The notes under the pieces: model-generated
What the model was told of the DNA's origin: nothing
What the model saw: the letters and a program-made list of their open reading frames with translations, nothing else
The model's database searches: none
Translations under genes and position numbers: made by a program
Part shown: piece after piece, positions 34,264 to 44,292 of the stretch
Layout: every line of letters begins with the position of its first letter
How positions within the stretch are numbered: position 1 is the stretch's first letter
Assembly (NCBI GenBank): GCA_035308965.1
Contig: DATGFN010000006.1
Span: 1 to 64,000 of the forward strand
Reading direction: 5' to 3'
DNA from: DASYXZ01 sp035308965
GTDB taxonomy: Bacteria; Acidobacteriota; Terriglobia; UBA7540
DNA length: 64,000 bases

Positions 34264-35550
34264 ATGATGGATCACGACGCGGATTATAAAATGAGTCGCC
34301 GGATTGAGGCGATTCACCGGCACCTGAAGTGGATCATTGCCGGCACTGTCCTCGCTGGCGTCACTGCCCTAGTGGTCAGCCTGTTCCTGCCCAACATTTA
34401 CCGGGCTACGACATACCTGCTGGTGTCCGAATCCAAGATTGACGCCAATTCCCAGAACGCCATGTGGCAATACTCGCTCATTCGCACCTACGTCCCATTT
34501 GTGGATAGCGACGCTCTGATCGGACGGGCAATTCACGATCTCCACCTTGACCAGTCCCCCTATGGACTGACCGTGGGTAGCTTCCGTCGCCACCGGTATC
34601 TTGACGTGGATGTGCCCAAAGGAACTCGATTGTTGGAAATTGACGTGGAATTTCCCGACGCCCGCTTGGCTGCAGATCTGGCCAACTATCTGGCTCAAAA
34701 CGCCGCCCAATTCAACAACCAACTCACATTAAGAGAAACGCAAACCACGCAGGAGTTTCTCAAGCAGCGGGTCGATCAATCCGCCAAGCATCTGGCCGTG
34801 GTTGAAGCCGAGCGCCTGAATATCAAAAAGGAGGCAGGACTGGAAGACAAAGAGAAAGAAGTCAATATTCTGCTGGGGGAAAAAGCCCAGGCATCTGACC
34901 AACTTGAGGAGTTCCGAACCACCCAGGCTCAAAAAGAAGCCCAGGTGAAGTCGCTGGCCGAGCAGCTTGCCCAAGAACCCAAAATTTTGTCTCTTAAGAA
35001 ATCAGTGACATCAGACCCTTATGTTGAACACGCCGTGCAACAAACGCATGGAAGCACCGACGGCTCCCTGGCTGTCTCGGAAGAATCCATAAGCACAGTC
35101 CATGAACACATTCAACAGCAATACGCTGACGCCCTCGCCACGGCTCGATCAAGCGAAGCAGGGGCTCGCGCGAGTGAGATCGCGCTGGCGGCCATCGACA
35201 CGAAGATTGGACGGCTTATGAAAGATAACATCGTGCGCCGTAGCGATGTCGAACGTACTGACCGGGAGTACGCGATTGCCAAAGACGATTTTGAAAGCGC
35301 CAGTCGAAGCTACCAGAATGCTTCGGTGGCCGTGACGGCCCAATCCCAGGATCTCAAGCAACTGGCGCCCGCCCTAATTCCGGAACGGCCTGTGAGCCCC
35401 AATATCATCCTAAACGTCGTGTTGGCCGGTTTCCTGAGCTGCGCCCTGCTCAGCCTTTCGGCCCTTGCCTGGGAAAGCATTCGGGCCATGCGGTGGCGAC
35501 ACTTGGACAGCATTGAGCGGGAAGATGAGTTGGTGGCAAACACCCGTTAA
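34264..35550 (+). CDS. Polysaccharide chain-length determinant (Wzz/GumC-like) without kinase domain
   Basis: The 428-residue protein has a transmembrane helix near residues 27-47 (IIAGTVLAGVTALVVSLFLP), the Wzz-type start of the periplasmic domain (NIYRATTYLLVSESKID) and long coiled coil between residues 150 and 250. A second helix lies near 385-405 (ILNVVLAGFLSCALLSLSAL), preceded by the Pro-rich PALIPERPVSPN. There is no C-terminal Walker A/B tyrosine-kinase domain, so phosphorylation control would need another protein. It regulates polymer length and export together with the polymerase and flippase genes behind it. Confidence 0.85.
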   Translation: MMDHDADYKMSRRIEAIHRHLKWIIAGTVLAGVTALVVSLFLPNIYRATTYLLVSESKIDANSQNAMWQYSLIRTYVPFVDSDALIGRAIHDLHLDQSPYGLTVGSFRRHRYLDVDVPKGTRLLEIDVEFPDARLAADLANYLAQNAAQFNNQLTLRETQTTQEFLKQRVDQSAKHLAVVEAERLNIKKEAGLEDKEKEVNILLGEKAQASDQLEEFRTTQAQKEAQVKSLAEQLAQEPKILSLKKSVTSDPYVEHAVQQTHGSTDGSLAVSEESISTVHEHIQQQYADALATARSSEAGARASEIALAAIDTKIGRLMKDNIVRRSDVERTDREYAIAKDDFESASRSYQNASVAVTAQSQDLKQLAPALIPERPVSPNIILNVVLAGFLSCALLSLSALAWESIRAMRWRHLDSIEREDELVANTR

Positions 35551-35559
35551 TCCAAACCA

Positions 35560-36996
35560 ATGCATATTTTCAAGAACCGGGTCTTCATCAATACGATTGC
35601 GATTTATACGGGAGAGGGTCTCTGCCGGATCACCACGTTTGTAGTGGCATTGCTCGTCGCCCGGCGCTTTTCCGCGGAAGCCTTTGGACAATACGGGTAC
35701 GCCGTGGCCCTTGCCAGTGTCTTTGTCTTGCTTCCTGACATGGGGCTTCACCTCATGGTGACGCGTGATGTTGCCGGCGATCATAATTCGCTGCCGCGCA
35801 CATTTTGGAACCTCTTTTGGTTGAAAACTGCCCTTGTGGGAATCGTGGCGTTGGGCGGCCTCATCTTTGGCGCCCTGGCCTTGAATGACCACGGCCGTCG
35901 CGCGTTGTTTTATATTCTGGCCATCCGCGCCTTGGTGCAGACGTTTTCTTTGGCCAGCACGTCGTTCTTCAAAGCGATGGAGCGAATGCAATTTATCGCT
36001 CTCATGCAGCTGGCCAACGTAACGGTTACCGTATTGGGCCTCGTCGTCTGTGTCTTCCTGAAGGCCGGCCTTTACACAACAGTTTCGACGCTTCTTGCGG
36101 GCCAGGTGGTTGAATTGCTTCTGGGATGGCGGTTCATGGTGCGGCACTTCAACCCTGGCCCGATTCGAAAGTGGAAATCCGGACAAATCTCGACCATGCT
36201 GATTACCGCCATTCCAGTCGGTCTTGCGGCCATCCTCCAGGCATTCGGCGTTCGACTCGACGTATTCATTCTCGGCGTGTTTTCTTCCAACCGTGAGTTG
36301 GGCCAATTCCAGGCCGCGGCCTTGCTGATAGTGGTGAGTTTTCTCGCCACTTCCCTTTTGATGACCGCCCTCTTTCCCAAGCTGGCAAGACTTCTGCGCC
36401 ACCCGACATTAGCAGGGACAGCTTTCCTGGAGAGCGTCCTAAAACATGGAATCATGCTTGCGACCAGCGCTTCCATCGTCGTTTGGATAGCTGCGCCCGG
36501 CCTGGTTCCGTGGGTTTTCGGACAATCCTTCCTTCCGGCTGCGCAATTCCTCCGCATCCTGGCGCCCGTGATCCCATTCGTTTTTGTCAACACTTGCATG
36601 CTGTACATTTTCCTGGCGGCAGACCGCCGCGGGGAATACCTCGCAACGCTCGCTCTCACCACCGCCATCGGCGCGCTGTTACTCCTGGTTCTTGCACCGC
36701 GCATGGGAGGGAGTGGCGCTGCTTTGGCAGATTTGCTTCGCGAGGTCCTGGCGTCGGCGATTTACCTCTACCTGCTCCATGCCGAATCCAGAGTTCCGTC
36801 ACTTGGCCCTGCCTTCTTGAAAATTGTCCCCGGCGCTGCAATCGCGGCGTTGGCGGCATTTCTATGGTTGAGCGCGAAGGGAAACTCTGAAGTGTGGGCC
36901 GTCATTTGGAGCACGGCGATGCTGGGGGGGATTTTTCTTTTCGCCGGCACTCCGCGACGGGAACAGCTTGTCTTGCTGGCGAAAGAAGATTTATGA
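35560..36996 (+). CDS. Polysaccharide flippase (Wzx/MATE-like)
   Basis: The 478-residue protein has about 12-14 hydrophobic helices and the N-terminal pattern of the polysaccharide biosynthesis/MOP superfamily (EGLCRITTFVVALLVARRF, then GQYGYAVALASVFVLLPDMG). Such proteins flip lipid-linked repeat units to the periplasm. It begins nine bases after the Wzz-like stop, and its own stop overlaps the next start (ATGA), fixing it within the operon. Confidence 0.88.
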   Translation: MHIFKNRVFINTIAIYTGEGLCRITTFVVALLVARRFSAEAFGQYGYAVALASVFVLLPDMGLHLMVTRDVAGDHNSLPRTFWNLFWLKTALVGIVALGGLIFGALALNDHGRRALFYILAIRALVQTFSLASTSFFKAMERMQFIALMQLANVTVTVLGLVVCVFLKAGLYTTVSTLLAGQVVELLLGWRFMVRHFNPGPIRKWKSGQISTMLITAIPVGLAAILQAFGVRLDVFILGVFSSNRELGQFQAAALLIVVSFLATSLLMTALFPKLARLLRHPTLAGTAFLESVLKHGIMLATSASIVVWIAAPGLVPWVFGQSFLPAAQFLRILAPVIPFVFVNTCMLYIFLAADRRGEYLATLALTTAIGALLLLVLAPRMGGSGAALADLLREVLASAIYLYLLHAESRVPSLGPAFLKIVPGAAIAALAAFLWLSAKGNSEVWAVIWSTAMLGGIFLFAGTPRREQLVLLAKEDL

Positions 36997-38477
36997 GAGC
37001 GGCACCCTTCTTCGGTGACCATAAGACCATTCCACTTGGAATGGCATCAGCAGCCATCGCTATCGCAAGCGGATGGCTGAGCGCTACCGCGTCTTCGCAC
37101 GGAATTTACCTCCCAATTTTTTGCGCGGGCCTCTTGTACGCCATTTTCGCCCTGGTATCCATTCGCGAGCCCATGATTTTCATTATCGTTTTCCTTACGG
37201 TACTGATTGTGGCTCCACCCTTATATTTCAGGCAGACAGGCGAAACGCCGGTTTATATTTCGTCCTTCCTCCTGCCCATAGCCTTAGCCATTGCGGCAGT
37301 GCGCTGGTCTGACTTCCACTTTCAAGTCGATCCCATAGCCAGGGGGCTGTTTTTATTCCTCATTGGCACAGCGGCGTCATTGCCCTTCGCGTGGTGGTTT
37401 TCCGGCTCGGCCATTGCGGCGGGATCTCTCCTGCGATGGCTGATGCTCGCCCAAACACTCCTTCTGTATGTGCTTGCCCGTGGAGGAATGCGGACTCGTC
37501 CCACTGACACTGAACGATGGCTGATACCCACGCTGATCTTCGCTGCCGTGGTTGGAGCCGGCTACGGAATCTATGATTTCATCTGGCCGGTGCCCATCCC
37601 CCACCCTTCCGCACCGCAGTTCCTTTATTTGCCCAACGGCATGCTCAGGCGCGCCCAGGGGGTTCTATACGAATCTTCGAGCTTCGGGAACTTATGCGGA
37701 TTTTTTCTGGCCGTTACAACCGCGGCAATTATGGTGCGAAGGGAAAAAGCCCTTGGGCTTCCCTTTAGTCTATTGCCTCCATTTGTGCTCACCCTTGCGG
37801 GCGCAACAATGGTGGCCTTCTCGAGGAGCTCATGGGCAAACACTCTAGTGACTCTGGCGGTCTTCGCGTTTCTCACCCGTCGCACACGATGGAGGCGGGC
37901 GCTCATTCTCATTTCGGCGCTTTCCATTCCCCTGGTTGTCCTGGCGCTGTACTTTCCGGAAATTTGGAACTATTTCCTGGGCTACCGCCTGGGAAGTCTC
38001 TCGCTTATTTTCTCCGATCCAAATTCCGCTTCCAGCGGCCGCTACAAGGTTTGGACTCAGATCATTTCAATTCTCTACACGTCCCCTTCATATTTCCTTC
38101 TGGGCGTTGGGTATAAGACTTTGCCTTATACCCGGCTTTTTGGGAGCGAGATCGTCACCGATAACGGCTTCCTGAATCTATTGCTTGAAACCGGAATCCT
38201 CGGGTTGGGAAGCTTCCTCGCCTTCCTGGTTTCAACGATGAAATCCTTTTGGAAGTTATCGAGTTCACCCAATTCGCGAATCGCTTTTTGGGCAACGTTG
38301 CTCTTCTCCTTTTGGTGCGGCCAATGCGTCCAACTGTTGGCCGCGGACGCTTACACTTATTGGCGCAACATGGTGGTTTATGTTGCCTTGATGGCGATGG
38401 TCATGAATTGGGCCGACCGGGAGGAATCGCGGTCCGGGCCAAGCCCAAGCCTTCGGACTGACGTTGGTCTCCGCTGA
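36993..38477 (+). CDS. O-antigen ligase/polymerase-like membrane protein (Wzy-type)
   Basis: The 494-residue product has about 10-12 hydrophobic helices and a large periplasmic loop with YFLLGVGYKTLPYTRLFG and DNGFLNLLLETGILGLGSF. This pattern is typical of Wzy polymerases and O-antigen ligases. The ATG at 36993 overlaps the flippase stop; the longer frame to 36894 is inside that gene. In a Wzx/Wzy pathway this would be the polymerase, next to its flippase and chain-length partner. Confidence 0.85.
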   Translation: MRAAPFFGDHKTIPLGMASAAIAIASGWLSATASSHGIYLPIFCAGLLYAIFALVSIREPMIFIIVFLTVLIVAPPLYFRQTGETPVYISSFLLPIALAIAAVRWSDFHFQVDPIARGLFLFLIGTAASLPFAWWFSGSAIAAGSLLRWLMLAQTLLLYVLARGGMRTRPTDTERWLIPTLIFAAVVGAGYGIYDFIWPVPIPHPSAPQFLYLPNGMLRRAQGVLYESSSFGNLCGFFLAVTTAAIMVRREKALGLPFSLLPPFVLTLAGATMVAFSRSSWANTLVTLAVFAFLTRRTRWRRALILISALSIPLVVLALYFPEIWNYFLGYRLGSLSLIFSDPNSASSGRYKVWTQIISILYTSPSYFLLGVGYKTLPYTRLFGSEIVTDNGFLNLLLETGILGLGSFLAFLVSTMKSFWKLSSSPNSRIAFWATLLFSFWCGQCVQLLAADAYTYWRNMVVYVALMAMVMNWADREESRSGPSPSLRTDVGLR

Positions 38478-38484
38478 GGTGCGG

Positions 38485-39681
38485 ATGATGAATCGCTCGG
38501 TTCTAATTCTCGAGCAACAATCCTGGAAGGGTGGAGCGCAACAAGTGTTGCTCAACGTCCTCGGCGCGCTCGGCAAAGACTTTCGCCCCGTCGTTGCCTT
38601 TCCTGGCGATGGCCCTTTTCGCGACCGCCTGCAAGATGACGGGATCGAGACGCTCACTTACCCGCTCGGCACATATCGCCCCGGCAAGAAATCTTGGGGG
38701 GAAATGCTGGCCTTCGCCTGGCGCACCGTAGTGTGTACGCTGAAGCTAATTCAAATCATCCTCTCCCGAAAAATCTGCATGGTCTACATTAACGGTCCGC
38801 GGTGCCTGCCCTCAGGGGTTATGGCGGCAAGGTTGACCGGGCGGCCCACCTTGTTCCACCTCCACAATGTTCTCACCCGCCCTGCTGAAACTCTACTGGT
38901 CTCATGGTTTGCGCAGCGGGCCTGCAAAATAATCGCTTGTTCCAATGCCGCTGCGGAGTCTCTCCTCAAAAGCAGGCCTGGAATCAAATCCAGAATTAGT
39001 ATCTTGTATAACCCGGCCCCGGAATTGCCCTTGGGGAAATCAGTCTCAACCTCCAGACCTCACACTCCCATTGAACTCGGTGTTGTGGGACGGATCACAG
39101 AGGGAAAGGGCCATCATGTATTAATTGACGCAATTTCTAAACTGGCCCCGCGAATCGGAAAGTCGATCCAATTGACCATCGTTGGCGCCCCTGCCCGGCA
39201 ATCGTCAGAGGATGAATCATACCTGGTGCGGCTGAAGGCTCATGCGAAGAGCTTGGAACTTGATAAGCAGATTGTCTGGGCTGGCTACCAGCATGACGTG
39301 GAGCCCTTCTATCAATCGATGGACGTCCTGGCGGTGCCTTCCGTCGGAACCGAAGGCCTCCCGGTTGTGGTGTTGGAAGCGATGCAAAGGGGAATTCCTG
39401 TGATTGCCACCAACACAGGCGGTATTTCGGAAATTGTGCAAAATGAAATGAACGGCTTGACGGTTCCTTCGGGAGACAGTGAAGAGTTGGCTAAAGCCCT
39501 GGTTAGGCTACAAAGCAATCCCGCCCTCTTTGAGAGACTGAGTTCGGGCGCCCGGGCCACTCTCAATCCAAGGTTTTCCCCGGAACTATTTTCGCTGGCG
39601 ATCAGAAGAGTCGTGCTCGAACTGTGCCCGCCGGCGCGCACAACTCAGGTCCTGCATCGGGACGCAGAGGTCGGCAAATGA
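38485..39681 (+). CDS. Glycosyltransferase family 4 protein
   Basis: A GT-B glycosyltransferase of about 398 residues. The N-terminal domain has LILEQQSWKGGAQQVLLNV and the C-terminal domain has IELGVVGRITEGKGHHVLID. The nucleotide-sugar site is EGLPVVVLEAMQRGIPVIAT followed by GGISEIV, including the E-x7-E-type motif. The start is one of two adjacent ATGs at 38485 and 38488 behind GAGGTG; the TTG at 38464 would lie inside the previous gene. It adds a sugar to the lipid-linked repeat unit. The donor and linkage cannot be read from sequence. Confidence 0.9.
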   Translation: MMNRSVLILEQQSWKGGAQQVLLNVLGALGKDFRPVVAFPGDGPFRDRLQDDGIETLTYPLGTYRPGKKSWGEMLAFAWRTVVCTLKLIQIILSRKICMVYINGPRCLPSGVMAARLTGRPTLFHLHNVLTRPAETLLVSWFAQRACKIIACSNAAAESLLKSRPGIKSRISILYNPAPELPLGKSVSTSRPHTPIELGVVGRITEGKGHHVLIDAISKLAPRIGKSIQLTIVGAPARQSSEDESYLVRLKAHAKSLELDKQIVWAGYQHDVEPFYQSMDVLAVPSVGTEGLPVVVLEAMQRGIPVIATNTGGISEIVQNEMNGLTVPSGDSEELAKALVRLQSNPALFERLSSGARATLNPRFSPELFSLAIRRVVLELCPPARTTQVLHRDAEVGK

Positions 39682-40829
39682 GGGTGACCGGCATGGCAGA
39701 CCACAAAACAGTTCTGGTCCATCACTGGCTGGTCGCGCAACGCGGGGGCGAATCGGTTTTCGATGCCATGTTGGGAATGTTCCCGAGTGCTCCAGTCGCC
39801 ACGTTAGTTTATGACGGCCGCCGGTCTTCTCCCTGTCTTCAAAGCCGCAGAATTGAATGCTCAATCTTGCAAAGATTCCCTAGCGCCCACCGATGGTATC
39901 CCTACTATCTGCCACTATTTCCCTGGGCGACAGAGCGTATGGACCTCTCCGGTTTCCAGCTTGTGATCAGTTCCGATGCGGCAACAATGAAGGGAGTCCG
40001 AACCGCGCCTGACGCAATCCACATTAGCTACTGCCACACGCCGATGCGTTACGTATGGAGCGGATACGATCATTACGCGAAGCAGCTCGGCCCTTTAAGC
40101 CGTGTCGTATTTAAGCGCATCGCCAAGGACCTGCGTCGCTGGGATTTTGAAGCCGCCCAGCGCGTCACGCACTTTGTGGCCAATTCCCACGTTGTTGCAA
40201 GCCGCATCCGCAGGTTTTATGGACGCGAAAGCACCGTGATTTATCCACCGGTTGACACGGATTATTTCGTGCCTGATGGCCCCGTTCGCAGGTCAGGCGA
40301 TTACTATTTGCTTGTCTCTCAACTGGTCCCCTACAAGCGTGCCGACCTCGTGATTGACGCCTTCAATCGCTCGGGACGCCATCTTAAGGTCATCGGTGAG
40401 GGGAGCGAGCGGCGAAACCTCGCGCGCCGCGCCCGGCCTAACGTCCAAATCCTCGGACCGCAGCCGCGCGAGGTTATTCGGCGCCATCTCCAAGCCTGCC
40501 GCGGCTTTGTTTTTGCCGGCGAGGAAGATTTTGGAATTGTGATGGCGGAAGCCCTGGCCTGCGGCGCGCCGGTCCTCGCATTTGGGCGTGGGGGAGCTGC
40601 GGAAATTGTCCAGGACGGCCGAACGGGAATCCTGTTCGAGGAGCAGAGCGTGGACTCTCTTCTCCAAGGACTGGCAAGACTGGAGTCAAATCAGTTCGAT
40701 CCGAATGTGCTTAGGGGCTCCGTGCTGCGGTTCAGTCGCGAGAGGTTCATACGTGAATTCGGCCGTTTGGTTAATGAGGTTTTGCATGAGCATGATTTAT
40801 TCTCACCCGCCTTTGCGCAGGGCCGATAA
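39678..40829 (+). CDS. Glycosyltransferase family 4 protein
   Basis: The 383-residue GT-B enzyme begins with TVLVHHWLVAQRGGESVFDA. It has a WbaZ-like middle (SYCHTPMRYVWSGYDHYAKQ), then YYLLVSQLVPYKRADLVIDA and the donor-site segment EDFGIVMAEALACGAPVLAF followed by GGAAEIV. The HTPMRYVWS element is typical of mannosyltransferases of the WbaZ/RfbZ type. Its ATG at 39678 overlaps the previous stop (ATGA). It is the last gene of the exopolysaccharide operon. Confidence 0.9.
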   Translation: MRVTGMADHKTVLVHHWLVAQRGGESVFDAMLGMFPSAPVATLVYDGRRSSPCLQSRRIECSILQRFPSAHRWYPYYLPLFPWATERMDLSGFQLVISSDAATMKGVRTAPDAIHISYCHTPMRYVWSGYDHYAKQLGPLSRVVFKRIAKDLRRWDFEAAQRVTHFVANSHVVASRIRRFYGRESTVIYPPVDTDYFVPDGPVRRSGDYYLLVSQLVPYKRADLVIDAFNRSGRHLKVIGEGSERRNLARRARPNVQILGPQPREVIRRHLQACRGFVFAGEEDFGIVMAEALACGAPVLAFGRGGAAEIVQDGRTGILFEEQSVDSLLQGLARLESNQFDPNVLRGSVLRFSRERFIREFGRLVNEVLHEHDLFSPAFAQGR

Positions 40830-41355
40830 TTCGAGGGAAGGCTTAATAGCCACATCATTTCCATTCAGCCTGTGCAAATCAAAAACCCTGTTTGCACTGG
40901 ACTCGCATAAGATCCTGGTCGCAACTCATGAGGAAACAAGAAATCCGGCAGGAATCCAAACTCCCAAGAGGCAACTGTGGCGTCCTGTTGCGCTGCGAAT
41001 TTCTACGACTACAGGCCTGCCCTGCCCCACCGATTTCTCGAAAGGGCATGGTCGAGGCGCCCCGCTGTTGACTCGAAAGTTGAGCGGGCATAGTATTCTT
41101 AATTCCGAGCGTCAGAGGTTAATCCGGGCCGTGAGCGGGAGGAAAAACTCCTTCGGAGCTCGCCACGAGTTGGATCCTATTGGGCTGCCCATTAGCGATT
41201 TCATTAAAGTCAACCTCAATAAGACTGAGGCGAAAAGCATGGCTGCGACCATCCACGCTGAAACGTGACAATACGCTGACATGTGTGGAGGTGTTTGGAA
41301 AGGGAGACAATTCCACATCCTGTCAAATGCATTTGTCCAGGTGGCGCGCTTTATT
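40830..41355. other. Intergenic region before the sigma-54 activator
   Basis: Roughly 520 bases without a supported gene. An open frame runs from inside the glycosyltransferase gene to 41268 but is low-complexity, has no ribosome site and resembles nothing known. The region does contain a good promoter (41068-41096) flanked by an inverted repeat CCCGCT ... AGCGGG (41061-41088). I see no other element. Confidence 0.45.
41068..41096 (+). promoter_or_regulatory. Sigma-70-type promoter of the sigma-54 activator gene
   Basis: TTGACT (41068-41073) and TAGTAT (41091-41096) are separated by 17 bases. The -35 box lies within an interrupted inverted repeat, CCCGCT (41061-41066) with AGCGGG (41083-41088), which could be a regulator site. 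The leader to the ATG at 41356 would be about 250 bases. Confidence 0.45.
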
Positions 41356-44292
41356 ATGAAGAATTCTGAAGACATTTCCGAGCGCAAGCGGACGGAAGAG
41401 GCTCTCTATAAGAGCGAAGAGCGGTGGCGTTCCGTCTTTGAGAATTCCGCCATCGGTGTTGCCTTGACCGACCTCGACGGCCGCTTCCTGGCCACCAATC
41501 CTGTCTACCAGAAAATGGTGGGTTATAGCGAGGAGGAACTCCGGGCGCTTTCATTTATTGACGTTACTCATGAGGACTACCGCGAAGCCAATTGGGCGCT
41601 TGCCGCTGAGCTGCTGGACGGAAAGCGACAGCAGTTTCAGATCGAGAAGCAATATCGGCGCAAGGATGGCCGTTGTATCTGGGTGCGGAACAACGTTTCT
41701 CTTGTTCCGGGCACCGAAAGGGTGCCGCGATTCATTATGGCGCTCTCCGAGGACATCACAGAGCGAAAAAATGCGGAAGAAGCACTGCTTAATAGTGAGG
41801 AGCGAGTCCGGCTCATACTCGATTCCGCTGCGGAAGCGATCTTTGGTTCCGACTCCGAGGGTACTTGCCTTTTCTGTAATCCCGCAGCGGTGCGCCTGCT
41901 TGGATATGATGATCCGTCCGAATTGCTGGGGAAAAATATGCATTCGCTGGAACACCACACTCGGGCAGACGGCAGGCCGTATCCGATCGAGGAGTGCCCC
42001 ATTTACATTGGTTTTCAAAACGGCCAAGGCGTTCATCGGGATGATGAAGTCTATTGGAGAAAGGACGGCACCAGTTTTCCGGTGGAGTTTTGGTCCCACC
42101 CGATATTTCGGGAGGGTAGAACGCTCGGCGCAGTCATTACCTTCGTCGACATCACAGAGCGCAAGAAGGCGGAAGAGGCGCTTCGAAAGAGTGAGGAACG
42201 ACACCGGACCCTCCTTGAGATCAACAACGCCATCATCACGAATCTCACCAAAGATGCGCTTCACCACGCAATCTGTGAGTCCTTGCGGCGCGTTTTACCG
42301 GTTGACCGGGCTTCTCTCACTGTTTACCAGCCGGACCAGGACACGCTGCGGATAATCGCCATCGAAAGGGATTGGGGCTTGGACTTTTTCGGGGTGGGAA
42401 CCGAGATGGGGCGAAAAGACACTCATCATGGCTGGGTGTTCGACCACCAGCGGCCCCTCCTGCGCCGCAATCTCCAGACGGAATGGAAATATCCAATCGA
42501 GCAGCGCCTATTAAGAACAGGTCTCCGGTCGTATTGTATTGCCCCCTTGATTCTGGCGGGAAAGAGCATCGGCACGCTCGGCATTGGGAGTGACAAAGCG
42601 AATCAGTATTCGGAAGCGGATGCAGAGTTTCTGTGTGAAGTCGCCGGTCAAGTGGCACTTGCCGTGGCCAACATGAAGTCTTACGAAGAGATCAGCGCCC
42701 TAAATGCCAGAGTGGAACGCACCGCGGGGCACCTTCGCATCCTCCTTGAGGTCAATAACGCCATCATTACAAAACTCACCGAGGACGCACTCCTCCGATC
42801 AATTTCCGACGCGGTGAGCCCCCTCATTGCCTTCGATCGATGCGCCATTACGCTCTATAAGCCGGAGACCGACACCCTCCGCTTCCTGGCCGTAGAGGGA
42901 GCTTTGCACTCAGACTACTTCCAGCCTGGTCTGGAGGTCGGCCGTAAAGAAACCAGCGCAGGCTGGGTGTTTGACAACCAGCAGCCTCTCCTTCGCCGTA
43001 ATCTCGAAGAAGAACAGCAATTCGCTAACGAGAGGCGCCTTTGCGCAGAGGGGCTTCGGTCGCTCTGCGTAGTTCCTCTGATATTGCAGGGTAAGAGCAT
43101 CGGCACTCTAAGCGTGGTCAGCCGGAAAAGGGACGAGTATTCCGAAGAGGACGCGGAGTTCCTCCAGGAAGTAGGGAATCAAGTCGCGATAGCTATTGAA
43201 AATATGCGGTCGTATGAAGAGATCGCGGCCTTGAGAGCGAGGTTGGAAAAAGAGAACGTATACCTCCAGGAGGAGATCCGGACCGAGCACAACTTCGAAG
43301 AGATCGTGGGAAAAAGTCCTGCCCTTTTGGCTGTGCTCCGCAAAGTCGAGCAGGTCGCCCCAACGGATTCTACTGTGCTCATATACGGAGAGACAGGGAC
43401 AGGGAAGGAACTGATCGCGCGGGCCATACACGACCGCAGTGCGCGCAAGGATCGGACCCTGGTGAGGGTGAACTGTAGCGCGATCTCGGCGGGTCTCGTG
43501 GAAAGTGAGCTGTTCGGCCACCTCAAAGGCGCCTTCACTGGTGCGATCGAGCGGCGGATCGGGCGTTTCGAACTTGCCGACGGCGGCACCATCTTCCTCG
43601 ACGAAATTGGCGAGTTGCCCTTGGAAACGCAGGTTAAGCTGCTGCGCGTTTTGCAAGAACACGAATTTGAGCTGGTGGGAAGCAGCCGCCCCCTGCGCGT
43701 GGATGTGCGGGTGATTGCCGCCACCAACCGCAACCTGAAGGAAGCAGTAGAGGCGGGCCGCTTCCGATCCGACCTGTTTTACCGGCTCAATGTCTTTCCC
43801 GTCGAATTGCCTCCCTTGCGAGAACGCCGCTCCGACATTCCGCAACTCGTGGCTTTCTGCGTCTCGCGGTTTGCCAAACGGATCGGGAAGAAAGTGGAAG
43901 GTGTTTCACAAGAGGCAATGGACAGGCTGATGAACTATTCATGGCCTGGAAATGTACGTGAGCTCCAGAACGTGATAGAACGAGCGGTTGTCTTATCGGT
44001 TGGTCCGACCCTCCAACTGGACCAAGGCCTCTTGCCGGCTCCAGCCGCAGTAGGAGGCTTGGAGATTGCTGAAGCTGCTGATCAAGGAGAGCCCGCCACC
44101 AGTCTCACATCTTCTAGAATGCCCACGATGGAAGAAATGGAGCGAAGTCATATCCTAGCCGCCCTCCAGCAGGCCGGAGGCGTAGTTGATGGCCCGAAGG
44201 GAGCGGCAAAGATCCTGAATCTCCACCCCAACACCCTCCGCCACCGGATGGGCAAGCTTGGAATTAAGCGGTCTGGCCACCGCCCGTCGTGA
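41356..44292 (+). CDS. Sigma-54-dependent activator, PAS-PAS-GAF-GAF-AAA-HTH
   Basis: About 978 residues from the ATG at 41356. Order: PAS (about 18-130), PAS (about 150-270), GAF (about 290-430), GAF (about 465-610), AAA+ sigma-54 interaction domain (about 645-870) and a Fis-type helix-turn-helix (about 935-975). The AAA domain has Walker A GETGTGKE, the sigma-54-contact loop GAFTGAIE, Walker B GTIFLDEIGELP and an intact arginine-finger region (RSDLFYRLNVFPVELPPLRER). FhlA-like proteins have this layout. The start is uncertain because the first residues (KNSEDISERKRTEE) look like the tail of a further PAS domain. There is no receiver, so control is by ligand or redox sensing in PAS/GAF. The likely target is the STAS gene just downstream. 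Confidence 0.88.
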   Translation: MKNSEDISERKRTEEALYKSEERWRSVFENSAIGVALTDLDGRFLATNPVYQKMVGYSEEELRALSFIDVTHEDYREANWALAAELLDGKRQQFQIEKQYRRKDGRCIWVRNNVSLVPGTERVPRFIMALSEDITERKNAEEALLNSEERVRLILDSAAEAIFGSDSEGTCLFCNPAAVRLLGYDDPSELLGKNMHSLEHHTRADGRPYPIEECPIYIGFQNGQGVHRDDEVYWRKDGTSFPVEFWSHPIFREGRTLGAVITFVDITERKKAEEALRKSEERHRTLLEINNAIITNLTKDALHHAICESLRRVLPVDRASLTVYQPDQDTLRIIAIERDWGLDFFGVGTEMGRKDTHHGWVFDHQRPLLRRNLQTEWKYPIEQRLLRTGLRSYCIAPLILAGKSIGTLGIGSDKANQYSEADAEFLCEVAGQVALAVANMKSYEEISALNARVERTAGHLRILLEVNNAIITKLTEDALLRSISDAVSPLIAFDRCAITLYKPETDTLRFLAVEGALHSDYFQPGLEVGRKETSAGWVFDNQQPLLRRNLEEEQQFANERRLCAEGLRSLCVVPLILQGKSIGTLSVVSRKRDEYSEEDAEFLQEVGNQVAIAIENMRSYEEIAALRARLEKENVYLQEEIRTEHNFEEIVGKSPALLAVLRKVEQVAPTDSTVLIYGETGTGKELIARAIHDRSARKDRTLVRVNCSAISAGLVESELFGHLKGAFTGAIERRIGRFELADGGTIFLDEIGELPLETQVKLLRVLQEHEFELVGSSRPLRVDVRVIAATNRNLKEAVEAGRFRSDLFYRLNVFPVELPPLRERRSDIPQLVAFCVSRFAKRIGKKVEGVSQEAMDRLMNYSWPGNVRELQNVIERAVVLSVGPTLQLDQGLLPAPAAVGGLEIAEAADQGEPATSLTSSRMPTMEEMERSHILAALQQAGGVVDGPKGAAKILNLHPNTLRHRMGKLGIKRSGHRPS

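Noticed and set aside
35410..36402. 330-codon minus-strand frame opposite the flippase gene
   Set aside because: Rich in Lys, Arg, Gln and His with no hydrophobic pattern, typical of the antisense of a membrane protein gene; the flippase frame is clearly coding.
40582..41268. 228-codon frame overlapping the last glycosyltransferase
   Set aside because: Starts inside the glycosyltransferase in another frame, low complexity, and passes over a good promoter.
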